The notes under the pieces were generated by a model that did no database searches, was not told the DNA's origin, and worked only from the letters and a program-made list of their open reading frames with translations. 64,000 nucleotides of DNA, taken from NCBI GenBank assembly GCA_963824195.1, contig CAWGOJ010000025.1:89767-153766 (forward strand), written 5' to 3'. This document shows, piece after piece, positions 7,939 to 16,587 of the stretch (positions are counted from its first letter, which is position 1; each line of letters starts with the position of its first letter). The translations under genes were made by a program, and so were the position numbers. Source of the DNA: Bog-473 sp963824195 (GTDB lineage: Bacteria; Actinomycetota; Acidimicrobiia; Acidimicrobiales; RAAP-2).

Positions 7939-8880
7939 ATGACCACGACCACAGCACCCGCGAGCGACGCCGCGTCCCCCGACCACGGGGTACCGATCAT
8001 CGAGACCGTGGGCCTGACCAAGACGTACCAGGGCACGGACTTCCGCGCCGTCGACGAGTTGAGCCTGCGAGTCGGGACCGGGGAGGTGTTCGGCCTCCTC
8101 GGTCCCAACGGTGCCGGCAAGACGACCACCGTCGGCGTGCTGACGACGAGGGTCATACCCACCGAGGGGCAGGCGTTCGTCGGAGGCATCGACGTCGTCC
8201 GCCACCCGACGCTCGTAAAGCAGCTGATCGGCGTCGTGTCCCAGCAGAACACCTTGGATCGCCAGCTCACACCGTGGGAGAACCTCTACTTCCACGGCCG
8301 GCTGTTCGGCATGGGACCACGCGACTGCCGCCAAACGGCGGACGAGCTCCTCGAGAGGTTCCAGCTGAACCGGTTCGCCAAGGCGTCGGTGTACGCCCTC
8401 TCGGGAGGCATGGCCCAGCGACTGATGGTGGCCCGCGCCATCTTCCATCGCCCGGCCGTGCTCTTCCTCGACGAGCCCACCGCCGGGCTCGACCCCCAGG
8501 GCCGTCTTGCACTCTGGGACCTGCTCGCCGGCCTCAACGCCGACGGCCAGACGATCCTGCTCACCACGCACTACATGGAGGAGGCCGACAAACTGTGCGA
8601 CCGCCTCGCCATCATGGACCACGGTAAGATTCTCGCCCTCGACACGCCGATCGAGCTCAAGCGCAGCGTCGGCGCCGACACCATCGTGACCGTGAAGGCC
8701 GCCGGGGACACGCAGCAGCTGGCCGACGCCTTCGACGAGCACTTCGAGGGCCTCACACGGACGCGCCAGATCCCCGACGGCGTCGAGCTGCAGGTCCACG
8801 GCACGGAGCGGCTCGTCCACGCGCGTGGTCGAGGCCGCGGAGGCGGCCGGCTTCTCGCTGGCGGATCTCTCCGTCACTGA
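7939..8880 (+). CDS. DrrA-type ABC exporter ATP-binding protein, frameshifted near the C-terminus
   Basis: ATPase of a two-gene daunorubicin-resistance-type exporter. It has Walker A GPNGAGKTT (residues about 55-63), signature LSGGMAQR, Walker B AVLFLDEPTAGLDP and switch His in LLTTHYMEEAD. The frame as given ends after Arg/Gly-rich residues that do not fit the family. The expected DrrA tail, VVEAAEAAGFSLADLSVTEP...ETVFIGLTGKDLRD, is encoded in the +1 frame from about 8825 and stops at 8935. One extra base (or two missing) in the GCGCG near 8821-8825 explains this. The core domain is intact, so the product may still work. Permease follows, padR precedes. Confidence 0.88.
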   Translation: MTTTTAPASDAASPDHGVPIIETVGLTKTYQGTDFRAVDELSLRVGTGEVFGLLGPNGAGKTTTVGVLTTRVIPTEGQAFVGGIDVVRHPTLVKQLIGVVSQQNTLDRQLTPWENLYFHGRLFGMGPRDCRQTADELLERFQLNRFAKASVYALSGGMAQRLMVARAIFHRPAVLFLDEPTAGLDPQGRLALWDLLAGLNADGQTILLTTHYMEEADKLCDRLAIMDHGKILALDTPIELKRSVGADTIVTVKAAGDTQQLADAFDEHFEGLTRTRQIPDGVELQVHGTERLVHARGRGRGGGRLLAGGSLRH

Positions 8881-8998
8881 GCCCACGCTCGAGACGGTCT
8901 TCATCGGGTTGACCGGAAAGGATCTGCGCGACTGATGGCAGCCACCACGTCTCCGTCCGTATCGGCTCGCACACTTCGGCGGGCCGGGGGAGCACCAC

Positions 8999-9847
8999 GT
9001 GGAGCTGAAGCCCACCCGTTCGGCGACCGCGGCGAGCTGGACCTCGCTGCACGCGCTGATCCTGCGCGATCTGGTCGTGCTGTGGAAGCACAAGTTCGAA
9101 TTCACGGTGCGCACGCTGGTGCAGCCGTTCCTGCTCTGCTTCGTATTCCTCTACGTCTTCCCCAAGATCGGTCAGGGGATCGGCGCGGCGAGCGGGATCC
9201 CCGGCGCCGAGTCGGCGTTCGCCACCGTGCTGGTGCCGGGGGTGGTCGGGCTCTCGATCATGTTCCAAGGGATTCAGGCCGTCGCGATGCCGCTCGCGCA
9301 GGAATTCGGCTTCACCCGCGAAATCGAGGACAGGGTGCAGGCCCCGTGCCCGATCTGGCTCGTGGCGATCTCCAAGGTGATCTCGGGGGGTGCGCAGGGA
9401 CTGATCTCGGCGGCGATCGTGCTCCCCATTGCATCGGTGGTGCACGCGTCCGGCGTCGAGGCCCAGATCAACCTCCACTGGCTGCTCATCCTCACCCTGG
9501 TCCCCTTGTCGTGCGTGTGCATGGCATCCCTCGGCCTGCTCCTGGGGACATCCTTCGAGCCGCGCAACCTGGGCCTCATGTTCGGGTTCATCGTGCTGCC
9601 CATCACCTTCCTGGGCGGCACCTACTACCAATGGACACGGCTCGCACCAGTCAAGGCCGGGCCCGTCCACTGGCTGCAGGTCATCGTGCTGATCAACCCG
9701 CTCATCTACATCAACGACGGGATGCGAGCCGCGTTCACCAACGCCGCCCACATGCACCTCTATGTGATCTACCCCGCCATCATCGCCTTCAGCGTCATCT
9801 TCCTGGTGCTCGGACTTCGCAACTTCCGCCACAAGGTGCTGGCCTGA
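8999..9847 (+). CDS. DrrB-type ABC-2 permease
   Basis: A 282-residue membrane subunit of an ABC-2 exporter with about six hydrophobic segments, from LVQPFLLCFVFLYVFPKIG to LYVIYPAIIAFSVIFLVLGL. The conserved ABC-2 region includes MPLAQEFGFTREIEDRVQAPCPIWLVAISK, the cytoplasmic coupling loop. The GTG start has GGGGGAG 6 bp upstream. An ATG overlapping the end of the ATPase at 8935 opens a different frame and is rejected. Together with the preceding ATPase it forms a homomeric-type exporter for a drug, lipid or toxic metabolite. Substrate unknown. Confidence 0.87.
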   Translation: MELKPTRSATAASWTSLHALILRDLVVLWKHKFEFTVRTLVQPFLLCFVFLYVFPKIGQGIGAASGIPGAESAFATVLVPGVVGLSIMFQGIQAVAMPLAQEFGFTREIEDRVQAPCPIWLVAISKVISGGAQGLISAAIVLPIASVVHASGVEAQINLHWLLILTLVPLSCVCMASLGLLLGTSFEPRNLGLMFGFIVLPITFLGGTYYQWTRLAPVKAGPVHWLQVIVLINPLIYINDGMRAAFTNAAHMHLYVIYPAIIAFSVIFLVLGLRNFRHKVLA

Positions 9848-10079
9848 CCGGCGGGGCGGCGGCGCCCGTTCGACCCACCCGCCCTCCGCTCCCCCGGGGT
9901 GGGGCTCATCGGTGGCCATGGACCAGCCGGGGTTCGAACACCGGATCCACCTAACCTTGTGGCCCGGTGCGAAAAGTGGGCCAGACGCGCCGGCTCGGGA
10001 GCACATCTGGGTAGGGTGAACCGCAATCGTGCCGCGTGCATGCGACCGCTCCGGGTGGGGCGGCGAAGGGACGGATCCG

Positions 10080-11354
10080 ATGGAGAAGAGCGGTCGAGCA
10101 ACGCCGTCCGACCTTCAGGAGGCCTACACCCGGGTTCGGGCCACCACCGAACGGCTCGCGTCCGTCCTCAGCGCCGAAGACCAGACGGTACAGACCATGC
10201 CCGACGTGAGCCCGACGAAGTGGCACCGTGCACACGTCACGTGGTTCTTCGAGACGTTCGTCCTCGGGGAGTACGACAGCGGCTACCACGCGTTCGACGA
10301 CGCGTACGCCTACATCTTCAACTCGTACTACGAGGCCGTGGGTGCCCGCCATCCCCGATCTGAGCGCGGGCTTCTCTCACGACCCGGTATCGAGGAGATC
10401 GCGCGCTATCGCTCCCATGTCGACGGTTCCATGGAGGCGCTCCTCCGGGGTCCCGACCGGCCCGGTCTGACGGAGCTGATCACCTTGGGCCTCCACCATG
10501 AGGAGCAGCACCAGGAGCTGCTCCTCATGGACATCAAACACGTTCTGTCCCGGAACCCGCTCCACCCCGTCTACCTGGCGGGCTCACCCGCCCGACCCGG
10601 CATCGCCCCTCCCAAGGCCGGCTGGATCGAGCATGCGGGCGGTCCCGTCGAGATCGGCCACCGGGGCGAGGGATTCGGCTTCGACAACGAGTTCCCGGTG
10701 CACACGGTGCACCTGACCCCCTTCGGCCTGGCGGACCGGCCGGTGACGTGCGGTGAGTGGCTCTCATTCATGGAGGACGACGGATACGGCCGGCCCGAGT
10801 TCTGGCTCTCCGACGGCTGGGCCGTGGTGAATTCGCAGCGCTGGGAAGCCCCCCTCTACTGGTCCCGGGATCCCGACGACCCCGACCGCTGGCTCCAGTT
10901 CACGCTGTCGGGACCGCGTCCGGTCGACCCCGACGAGCCCGTGTGCCATGTGAGCTACTACGAGGCGGACGCGTTCGCACACTGGACGGGCATGCGGCTG
11001 CCGACCGAGTCCGAGTGGGAGACGATCGCCGCATCGGACGGTGAGGGCGACAACTTCCTGACCGATGACTTCCTTTCGCTCGGTGCGCCCCATCCGCGGC
11101 CCGCCGTCTCTTCGAACGCCATCTTCGGCGACACCTGGGAATGGACATCGAGCGCGTACTGCCCCTATCCCGGATTCCGGGCTGCACCTGGCGCGGTGGG
11201 TGAGTACAACGGCAAGTTCATGGTGAGCCAATACGTCCTGAGGGGCGGGTGCTGCGCGACCCCGAACGGCCACGTCCGCACCACGTACCGCAATTTCTTC
11301 CCGCCCAGCGCCCGCTGGATGTTCGGCGGGGTGCGACTAGCGCGGGATCCCTGA
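10080..11354 (+). CDS. egtB: Ergothioneine biosynthesis sulfoxide synthase EgtB
   Basis: A non-haem iron enzyme that joins hercynine to a cysteine-derived thiol using O2. The 424-residue protein has the two expected domains. A DinB-like N-terminal domain carries SPTKWHRAHVTWFFETF and the HHEEQHQELLLMD iron-binding motif. A C-terminal formylglycine-generating-enzyme-like domain runs from FDNEFPVHTVHLTPF to the terminal RTTYRNFFPPSARWMFGGVRLA. The ATG start was chosen over an upstream one because conservation begins there; GAAGGG lies about 9 bp before it. The thiol donor class (gamma-Glu-Cys or Cys) cannot be told without alignment. Three bases separate it from egtD. Confidence 0.93.
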   Translation: MEKSGRATPSDLQEAYTRVRATTERLASVLSAEDQTVQTMPDVSPTKWHRAHVTWFFETFVLGEYDSGYHAFDDAYAYIFNSYYEAVGARHPRSERGLLSRPGIEEIARYRSHVDGSMEALLRGPDRPGLTELITLGLHHEEQHQELLLMDIKHVLSRNPLHPVYLAGSPARPGIAPPKAGWIEHAGGPVEIGHRGEGFGFDNEFPVHTVHLTPFGLADRPVTCGEWLSFMEDDGYGRPEFWLSDGWAVVNSQRWEAPLYWSRDPDDPDRWLQFTLSGPRPVDPDEPVCHVSYYEADAFAHWTGMRLPTESEWETIAASDGEGDNFLTDDFLSLGAPHPRPAVSSNAIFGDTWEWTSSAYCPYPGFRAAPGAVGEYNGKFMVSQYVLRGGCCATPNGHVRTTYRNFFPPSARWMFGGVRLARDP

Positions 11355-11357
11355 ACC

Positions 11358-12329
11358 ATGGCCTACACCGTCGACGTGCACCTCTCCGCTGATGAGGCGC
11401 GGAGCCAGATGCGGACGGATGCACTGCAGGGGCTGCAGGGTGACGAGAAGTCCATCCCGCCCGTGTGGTTCTACGACGAAAGGGGCAGCCGCCTCTTCGA
11501 GGAGATCACCCAGCTCCCCGAGTATTACCCCACGAGAGCGGAGCGGGCGCTCCTCGAGGCGCACGCTCCGGCCATCGCCGAGCTGTCGAAGGCGGACACG
11601 CTCGTCGAGCTCGGCGCCGGGGCGTGTGACAAGACGCGCGTGCTGCTCACCGCGCTCCAAGAGACCGGCATGCTGTCGAGGTACGTCCCCTTCGATGTCA
11701 GCGACGACTTCCTCCGGAATGCCGCCACGGCCTTGTCCCGGGAATACGACGCACTGGACGTCCACGTGGTCATCGGCGACTTCCACCAGCACCTGGGCGA
11801 GATCCCCTCCGAGGGCCGGCGGATGATCGCCTTCCTCGGCGGGACGATCGGCAACCTGGACCCGGCTCAGCGTGCCCGATTCCTGTTCGACCTGAACTGC
11901 ACGATGTCGAGCGACGACTCGCTGCTCCTGGGGACGGATCTGGTCAAGGACCCGAGCCGTCTCGTCGCCGCCTACGACGACGCGGCCGGCGTCACGGCCG
12001 ACTTCAATCGCAACGTGCTCCGCGTGCTCAACGAGCAGTTGGGCGGTAACTTCGATCCCGACAACTTCGGTCACGTCGCGCTCTGGAACGAGCAGCAGCA
12101 GTGGATCGAGATGCGGCTACGCGCCGAAGCAGCCGCCGAGGTCTCTCTCGCCGACGCCGGCATCACCGTCCGCTTCGACGAAGGCGAGGAGCTGCTGACC
12201 GAGATCAGTGCCAAGTTCACCCCCGAGAGGGTCGAACGCGAGCTCTCCGAAGCGGGCTTCGTGGTCGAGGGGATGTGGGGCGCGGAGGACGGGGAGTTCC
12301 TGCTCTCGCTCGCCCATCCGTACTGCTGA
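11358..12329 (+). CDS. egtD: L-histidine N-alpha-trimethyltransferase EgtD
   Basis: SAM-dependent enzyme that trimethylates histidine to hercynine, the substrate of EgtB. The 323-residue protein shows the family opening KSIPPVWFYDERGSRLFEEIT...EYYPTRAE, the SAM loop ELGAGACDKTR and the AFLGGTIGNLDP motif. It begins 3 bp after egtB, so the two are co-translated. egtA, egtC and egtE are not adjacent, so the pathway either uses free cysteine or is completed by genes elsewhere. It converges on the YfhO-like gene with only 16 bp between the stops. Confidence 0.94.
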   Translation: MAYTVDVHLSADEARSQMRTDALQGLQGDEKSIPPVWFYDERGSRLFEEITQLPEYYPTRAERALLEAHAPAIAELSKADTLVELGAGACDKTRVLLTALQETGMLSRYVPFDVSDDFLRNAATALSREYDALDVHVVIGDFHQHLGEIPSEGRRMIAFLGGTIGNLDPAQRARFLFDLNCTMSSDDSLLLGTDLVKDPSRLVAAYDDAAGVTADFNRNVLRVLNEQLGGNFDPDNFGHVALWNEQQQWIEMRLRAEAAAEVSLADAGITVRFDEGEELLTEISAKFTPERVERELSEAGFVVEGMWGAEDGEFLLSLAHPYC

Positions 12330-12345
12330 AGGAGCGACCCCCTCT

Positions 12346-15087
12346 TCAGCCGACGTGCTGCGGCACGTCCGCCGCGACCATCTCAGATGGATCATGGGCG
12401 TTTGTGCCGTCCAGCGACCGCCGCCGCCGCACGAGCCACACACCGAGCACGACCACGAGGAAACCTGTCGCGCCCACGCTGAGGATGCTCGCCAACAGCA
12501 GGTGCCGCGGCTCGTAGTGGAAGGTCACCAGGTCGTTGCCGGGCGGGATGCGGATCTCCTGAACCAGATCGACTGAGTCGACCGGGACGCTCTGTGCCTT
12601 CCCCCCGTTGACGGAGACGGAACCCCTCCATCCCGAGTCCCAGGCGACGGAGCGGAGGACCGTCGTCGTCGCCGGCGCGTCGACGCGGACCTCCTCGGAC
12701 TTCGTCGAGCTCGAGATGACCTTGACGGGCAGCCCCCGACCCCCGGTGGTGGTGGCGGAGATCGGGGTGGGTGGCTTCCCCAACGTGAACACCGCGTAGC
12801 CCTGCGACAGGCCCGCCAGGCTCCACGGTCCGGGGACGATGGCCGAGGACAGCGAGCCACCGAGCTCGTACCGGCCGCCCGCCACGGTGACGACCGCCAC
12901 ATGCGAAGGGAGAGAGCCGGCGACCACCCGGACCGACACTCCGACGGCGCTGCCCCCCCGTAGCCGCTCCGTCACGCGTCGTGACCCTGGTGCCACGGGC
13001 ACCGGGACGCCCCAGCGCGTCGACCCGTCCGCGGCGAGCGTCCCGAAGAGGACGAGGGTGCCCGGGCCGGCGGCGTGGCTGAGGACGAGGGTGGCCGAGT
13101 CGGGCACGAGCGACTCCCCGAAGAACCACGAAGCGCTCTGGCCCGTGCGCAGCGCGGGCCGGGGCCCCGGATAGAAGGGGTAGGCAGTCTCGTTGAAGTC
13201 GGCTCCGTAGCCCCGTGGAAGGACGAGGTCGGTGCCGAGGCTCTCGTGCACCCGCCGGATGTCGCCGACGGAGCGGGGCATGGACTGGAGCGGTACGAGG
13301 AAGTACTCCGGGACGGTCACGACCTCGCGAAGGTCGAGCCGGTCGAGCGTGCCCGACGACAGCTGGCCGATGTCCAGGTCGTCCTGCTCGTGGGTGTGGG
13401 TCACCGACTCGTAATTGCCGTTGACGATGGACGCGTAGCCGGACACCGAAGGCAACCCGGCAATGACGTTGAGGTCCGGCACGCCCTGCGGGCTCTCGGG
13501 CCAGCTGTCGTAGGTCTGGGGGTCGTAGTTGACCATCCGCCCGCCGGGAGCCAGGTGGGCCTCCATCAGCTGCTGTACCGGGGTCGTCCCGCTGACGAGG
13601 TCGTTGGGCGGTATCTCGGACAGCTGGCTCGTCGCGGCCATCAACCCGAGGTCGAGTGCCACGAAGACCCCGGCCAGCCTCACCCAGGGGAGGGTACGGA
13701 GGTACGGCCGGATCCACACGATCGCGGCCGCGCCGGCACAGAGAGCCAGCGCGATGACGGTCGCCTTGCGGACGGTCGAGGTGACGCCGGGGCTGGCCCA
13801 CACGCCCGCGAAGACATGGACGAGGGACCCGGTTGCCGCGAGCGCCCAGATGGAAAGGGCCGCCACGATGCCGAACGGCACAAGGGCCATGATCCGGTCG
13901 TAGCGGTTCAGCGGGTCCTTCGGCCGTGGTGAGTCCGTGCGGTCGATCCAGCCGGCGAAGAGGACGCAGATCGCGGTCGCCACCGTGACCATGTTGCGGC
14001 TCTGCAGCCGCTGATTGCCGTAGAGCGGAAGGGCGTTGAACACATGTTCCAGGGGCGTGTTCGACCCCAGGGCGAGGAGGAGGCCGAAGAGCCCGACGAC
14101 GTACCACGTAAGCCGGTCGCGCGCGGCAATCCGGCTCGGCCACCGTGGGTGCAGCAGCGTCACCAGCGCGACCAGGGGCAGGATCCCGAGGTAGATGCCG
14201 ACTTCGGGCAAGTTGTACTGGCCGAAGAACGTGGCCTCGCCGAGATGCCCGTAGCCGCCGTCGAGGTAGGGGACGAGTGCGAAGATGCTGAACGGCGTGG
14301 GGTAGCTCCCGGCTGCCGCGAACACCCCGCTCCCCCGCTGCGAGCTCCGGATGGCCTCGAGTCCCGGCAACCACTGGATCGCGGCCAGCGACAGCGCAAG
14401 TGCCGCTCCAGCGGCGCACCTCGACAGCACGCGCCACCAGCGCTCCCGGCTCAAACCGGCGGAAAGGGCGGCATAGGCGATGACGAGGAGCGCCTCGTCG
14501 AGCATGGCTTCGGGGGCCCCGGCGAGGATCACGCTCGCGAAGGCGATCCCGAGAAGGATGGACCAGCGCCACCGTCCGTCGCGGACGATGTGCAGCACGG
14601 CCAGCAGCATCCATGGGATGGCCACGAAGCCCTCGGTCATGTCCAGGTGGTTGACCTGGCTCAGCACCGGCCCGGCGAACGCGAACGTGGCGGCGCCCAG
14701 GAGGCACGCCGCCGTCGAGAGGGCCAGCGCGCGCAGGAAGACGTACATCCCGATTGCGACGGCGGAGAAGACGATGACCTCGGTGGCGACCCAGGCGGCC
14801 CGGTCCGGCATGACGACGAACAACCCCGTGAGGGGGTAGAACGCTCCCGCATTGAAGTCGGCCATCAGCGGCGTGCCGCTGAAGATGTACTGGTTCCAGA
14901 AGGGCAGCTGCCCGTGGCGCAGCATGGAGCCGACCAGCACGCGGAGCGGGTAGTTCTGCTGCAGGTTGTCGCCCGTGATGACTAGGTGCCCGCCGAAGAG
15001 GTCCGGCAGCACGAAGCCGGCCGTCGGGATGGCGACCAGCACGAGGTAGGGCCACAAGGGTCCGCTGTGTGCTCGGAGTCGGTTCAC
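12346..15087 (-). CDS. YfhO-like large polytopic membrane protein (GT-C fold)
   Basis: A 913-residue membrane protein with about a dozen hydrophobic helices in the first 530 residues, a long extracellular domain (about 540-850) and a final helix at LLLASILSVGATGFLVVVLGVWLV before a basic tail. The first loop, DNLQQNYPLRVL...GQLPFWNQYIFSGTPLMADF, matches the YfhO/GT-C pattern where an acidic residue near the first loop takes part in sugar transfer from a polyprenyl-phosphate donor. The role is therefore probably glycosylation of an envelope polymer outside the membrane. The next genes upstream on the same strand (UDP-sulfoquinovose synthase) and beyond (MptB-like transferase) support this. Specific substrate unknown. 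Confidence 0.8.
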   Translation of the reverse strand: MNRLRAHSGPLWPYLVLVAIPTAGFVLPDLFGGHLVITGDNLQQNYPLRVLVGSMLRHGQLPFWNQYIFSGTPLMADFNAGAFYPLTGLFVVMPDRAAWVATEVIVFSAVAIGMYVFLRALALSTAACLLGAATFAFAGPVLSQVNHLDMTEGFVAIPWMLLAVLHIVRDGRWRWSILLGIAFASVILAGAPEAMLDEALLVIAYAALSAGLSRERWWRVLSRCAAGAALALSLAAIQWLPGLEAIRSSQRGSGVFAAAGSYPTPFSIFALVPYLDGGYGHLGEATFFGQYNLPEVGIYLGILPLVALVTLLHPRWPSRIAARDRLTWYVVGLFGLLLALGSNTPLEHVFNALPLYGNQRLQSRNMVTVATAICVLFAGWIDRTDSPRPKDPLNRYDRIMALVPFGIVAALSIWALAATGSLVHVFAGVWASPGVTSTVRKATVIALALCAGAAAIVWIRPYLRTLPWVRLAGVFVALDLGLMAATSQLSEIPPNDLVSGTTPVQQLMEAHLAPGGRMVNYDPQTYDSWPESPQGVPDLNVIAGLPSVSGYASIVNGNYESVTHTHEQDDLDIGQLSSGTLDRLDLREVVTVPEYFLVPLQSMPRSVGDIRRVHESLGTDLVLPRGYGADFNETAYPFYPGPRPALRTGQSASWFFGESLVPDSATLVLSHAAGPGTLVLFGTLAADGSTRWGVPVPVAPGSRRVTERLRGGSAVGVSVRVVAGSLPSHVAVVTVAGGRYELGGSLSSAIVPGPWSLAGLSQGYAVFTLGKPPTPISATTTGGRGLPVKVISSSTKSEEVRVDAPATTTVLRSVAWDSGWRGSVSVNGGKAQSVPVDSVDLVQEIRIPPGNDLVTFHYEPRHLLLASILSVGATGFLVVVLGVWLVRRRRSLDGTNAHDPSEMVAADVPQHVG

Positions 15088-15180
15088 TGGCGAGGAGATG
15101 TCTTCCGGGGTGAGGGAATCGACGTCGACGGGCGCAAGCGCCGAAAGCTAGCCCCCCACTCTGGGAAAACCCTCAGAGGC

Positions 15181-16386
15181 TCAGAGGGGGTGCTCCGAGG
15201 TGGAGTCCTCGGTCTGCGGCCTCTCGGTGCGAGTGATGCTGCTCGACGTGGAGCGCCACAGCACCTTCGGCTCCAACGCTGACCGCTCGAGTCGGGCGAT
15301 GTGGGTGCGTGCGATCGACAGGAGGTCCGCCAGCAGCTCGTCACCGAGCAGGAAGGGCAGCAGGCCCAAGTCGAGCAGCTTGGTGTGCGCCGCCCGGTAG
15401 TAGTGCTCCTCCATCTCGACCCGTGGGTCGGCCAGGTGCACCATCTTGGCTCCGCCGGCCGCGTCCGACACCATCTGTGCCAGCTCGAGGACCGAGAAGG
15501 ACTCGGTGAATTGATTGAAGACACGAAATTCCCCGGCTTTGGCGGGATTCCGGATCGCGAGCTCGACGCAGGCCAGCGTGTCGCGGATGTCGAGGAACCC
15601 CCGCGTCTGGCCACCCTTGCCGTAGACGGTGAGGGGCTCCCCGGCGGCCGCCTGGATCACGAACCGGTTCAGCACGGTACCGAAGACGGCGTCGTAGTCG
15701 AAACGGGTCGCCAGGTCTGCGTGCAGTGTGGTCTCGGGGGTCGACTGCCCGTAGACGACCCCCTGGTTGAGATCGGTCGAGCGGAGACCCCAGGCCCGGC
15801 AGCAGAACGCGATGTTGTGGCTGTCGTGGACCTTGGACAGGTGGTAGAAGCTCCCCGGCTGCTTGGGGAAGGGCAGGACGTCGGTGCGGCCACGGTGGGT
15901 GATCTCGATGTAGCCCTCTTCGATGTCGATGTTGGGGGTGCCGTACTCCCCCATCGTCCCGAGCTTGACGAGGTGGATCGACGGGTCGACGTCGGCGATG
16001 GCGTAGAGCAGGTTCAACGTGCCCACCACGTTGTTGACCTGGGTGTAGACCGCATGCTTGCGGTCGACCATGGAGTAGGGGGCGCTGCGCTGCTCGGCGA
16101 AGTGGACGATGGCGTCAGGCCGGAAGCCGCCGACCATGTCGTAGACGAACTCCTCCTCGGTCAGGTCGCCGATGAAGACGTCGAAGCGCCTGCCCGAGAC
16201 CTCCTCCCAGCAGTCCACGCGCCGGTGCAGCGAGGCGATGGGGACCAGGGAGTCCACCCCCATCTCGAGGTCGTAGCCCCGGCGGGCGAAGTTGTCCGCC
16301 ACGCCCACCTCGTAGCCGGCCCTGGAAAGATGCAGCGCAGTCGGCCAGCCCAGATACCCGTCACCGCCCAGGACCAGTACTCGCAC
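15181..16386 (-). CDS. UDP-sulfoquinovose synthase (SQD1/Agl3-like)
   Basis: Converts UDP-glucose and sulfite to UDP-sulfoquinovose, the sulfonated sugar nucleotide. The 401-residue extended SDR has the NAD loop GGDGYLGWP, the SQD1-specific HLVKLGTMGEYGTPNIDIEEGYI block, and the catalytic YHLSK pair. HFAEQRSAPYSM and LNQGVVYG are also characteristic. The GTG start has GGAGGG 6 bp upstream. No SqdX/SQD2 sulfolipid synthase is nearby; instead the neighbours are polyprenyl-dependent glycosyltransferase-like membrane proteins. That suggests a sulfoquinovose-bearing glycan or glycolipid. A tandem CCTCTGAG repeat overlaps the stop codon and is followed by TTTT, a weak terminator candidate. Confidence 0.88.
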   Translation of the reverse strand: MRVLVLGGDGYLGWPTALHLSRAGYEVGVADNFARRGYDLEMGVDSLVPIASLHRRVDCWEEVSGRRFDVFIGDLTEEEFVYDMVGGFRPDAIVHFAEQRSAPYSMVDRKHAVYTQVNNVVGTLNLLYAIADVDPSIHLVKLGTMGEYGTPNIDIEEGYIEITHRGRTDVLPFPKQPGSFYHLSKVHDSHNIAFCCRAWGLRSTDLNQGVVYGQSTPETTLHADLATRFDYDAVFGTVLNRFVIQAAAGEPLTVYGKGGQTRGFLDIRDTLACVELAIRNPAKAGEFRVFNQFTESFSVLELAQMVSDAAGGAKMVHLADPRVEMEEHYYRAAHTKLLDLGLLPFLLGDELLADLLSIARTHIARLERSALEPKVLWRSTSSSITRTERPQTEDSTSEHPL

Positions 16387-16401
16387 GAGACACCCTCCGT
16401 T

Positions 16402-16434
16402 TCCGTGACAGCCAGATTTCACATCCGTGACAGC
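16402..16434. repeat. Direct repeat TCCGTGACAGC x2, 22-bp period, upstream of the SQD1-like gene
   Basis: Two identical 11-mers, TCCGTGACAGC, start at 16402 and 16424. The 22-bp period puts them on the same face of the helix, as for tandem regulator sites. A shorter copy (GTGACAG) recurs near 16508. They lie 16-48 bp upstream of the leftward GTG, in a relatively AT-rich 200-bp divergent region that also holds TATAAG on the minus strand and TACAAT on the plus strand as possible -10 boxes. The regulator is unknown. Confidence 0.4.
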
Positions 16435-16587
16435 AAGAGTTTCCCCTTATAGGCTGGGATAGCCCTGAGAATCCTTTTAAGAAAGCTTTCGGCCCAATCG
16501 GCGAAAGCTGTGACAGAATCAATACAATTTGATGAAGATTTTGGCACCTACGGCGCCCGCCGTGGGAGCTCAGGTAAGGAAGCCCCG

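Noticed and set aside
8935..9954. 339-codon frame overlapping the end of the ATPase gene as TGATG
   Set aside because: Its translation is Arg/Ala-rich noise; the hydrophobic permease is in the next frame from a GTG with a strong ribosome-binding site.
9925..9975. tRNA-like T-loop (GGTTCGAAC) downstream of the ABC permease
   Set aside because: The flanking bases do not pair as a 5-bp T-stem, and no acceptor stem or anticodon arm can be formed.
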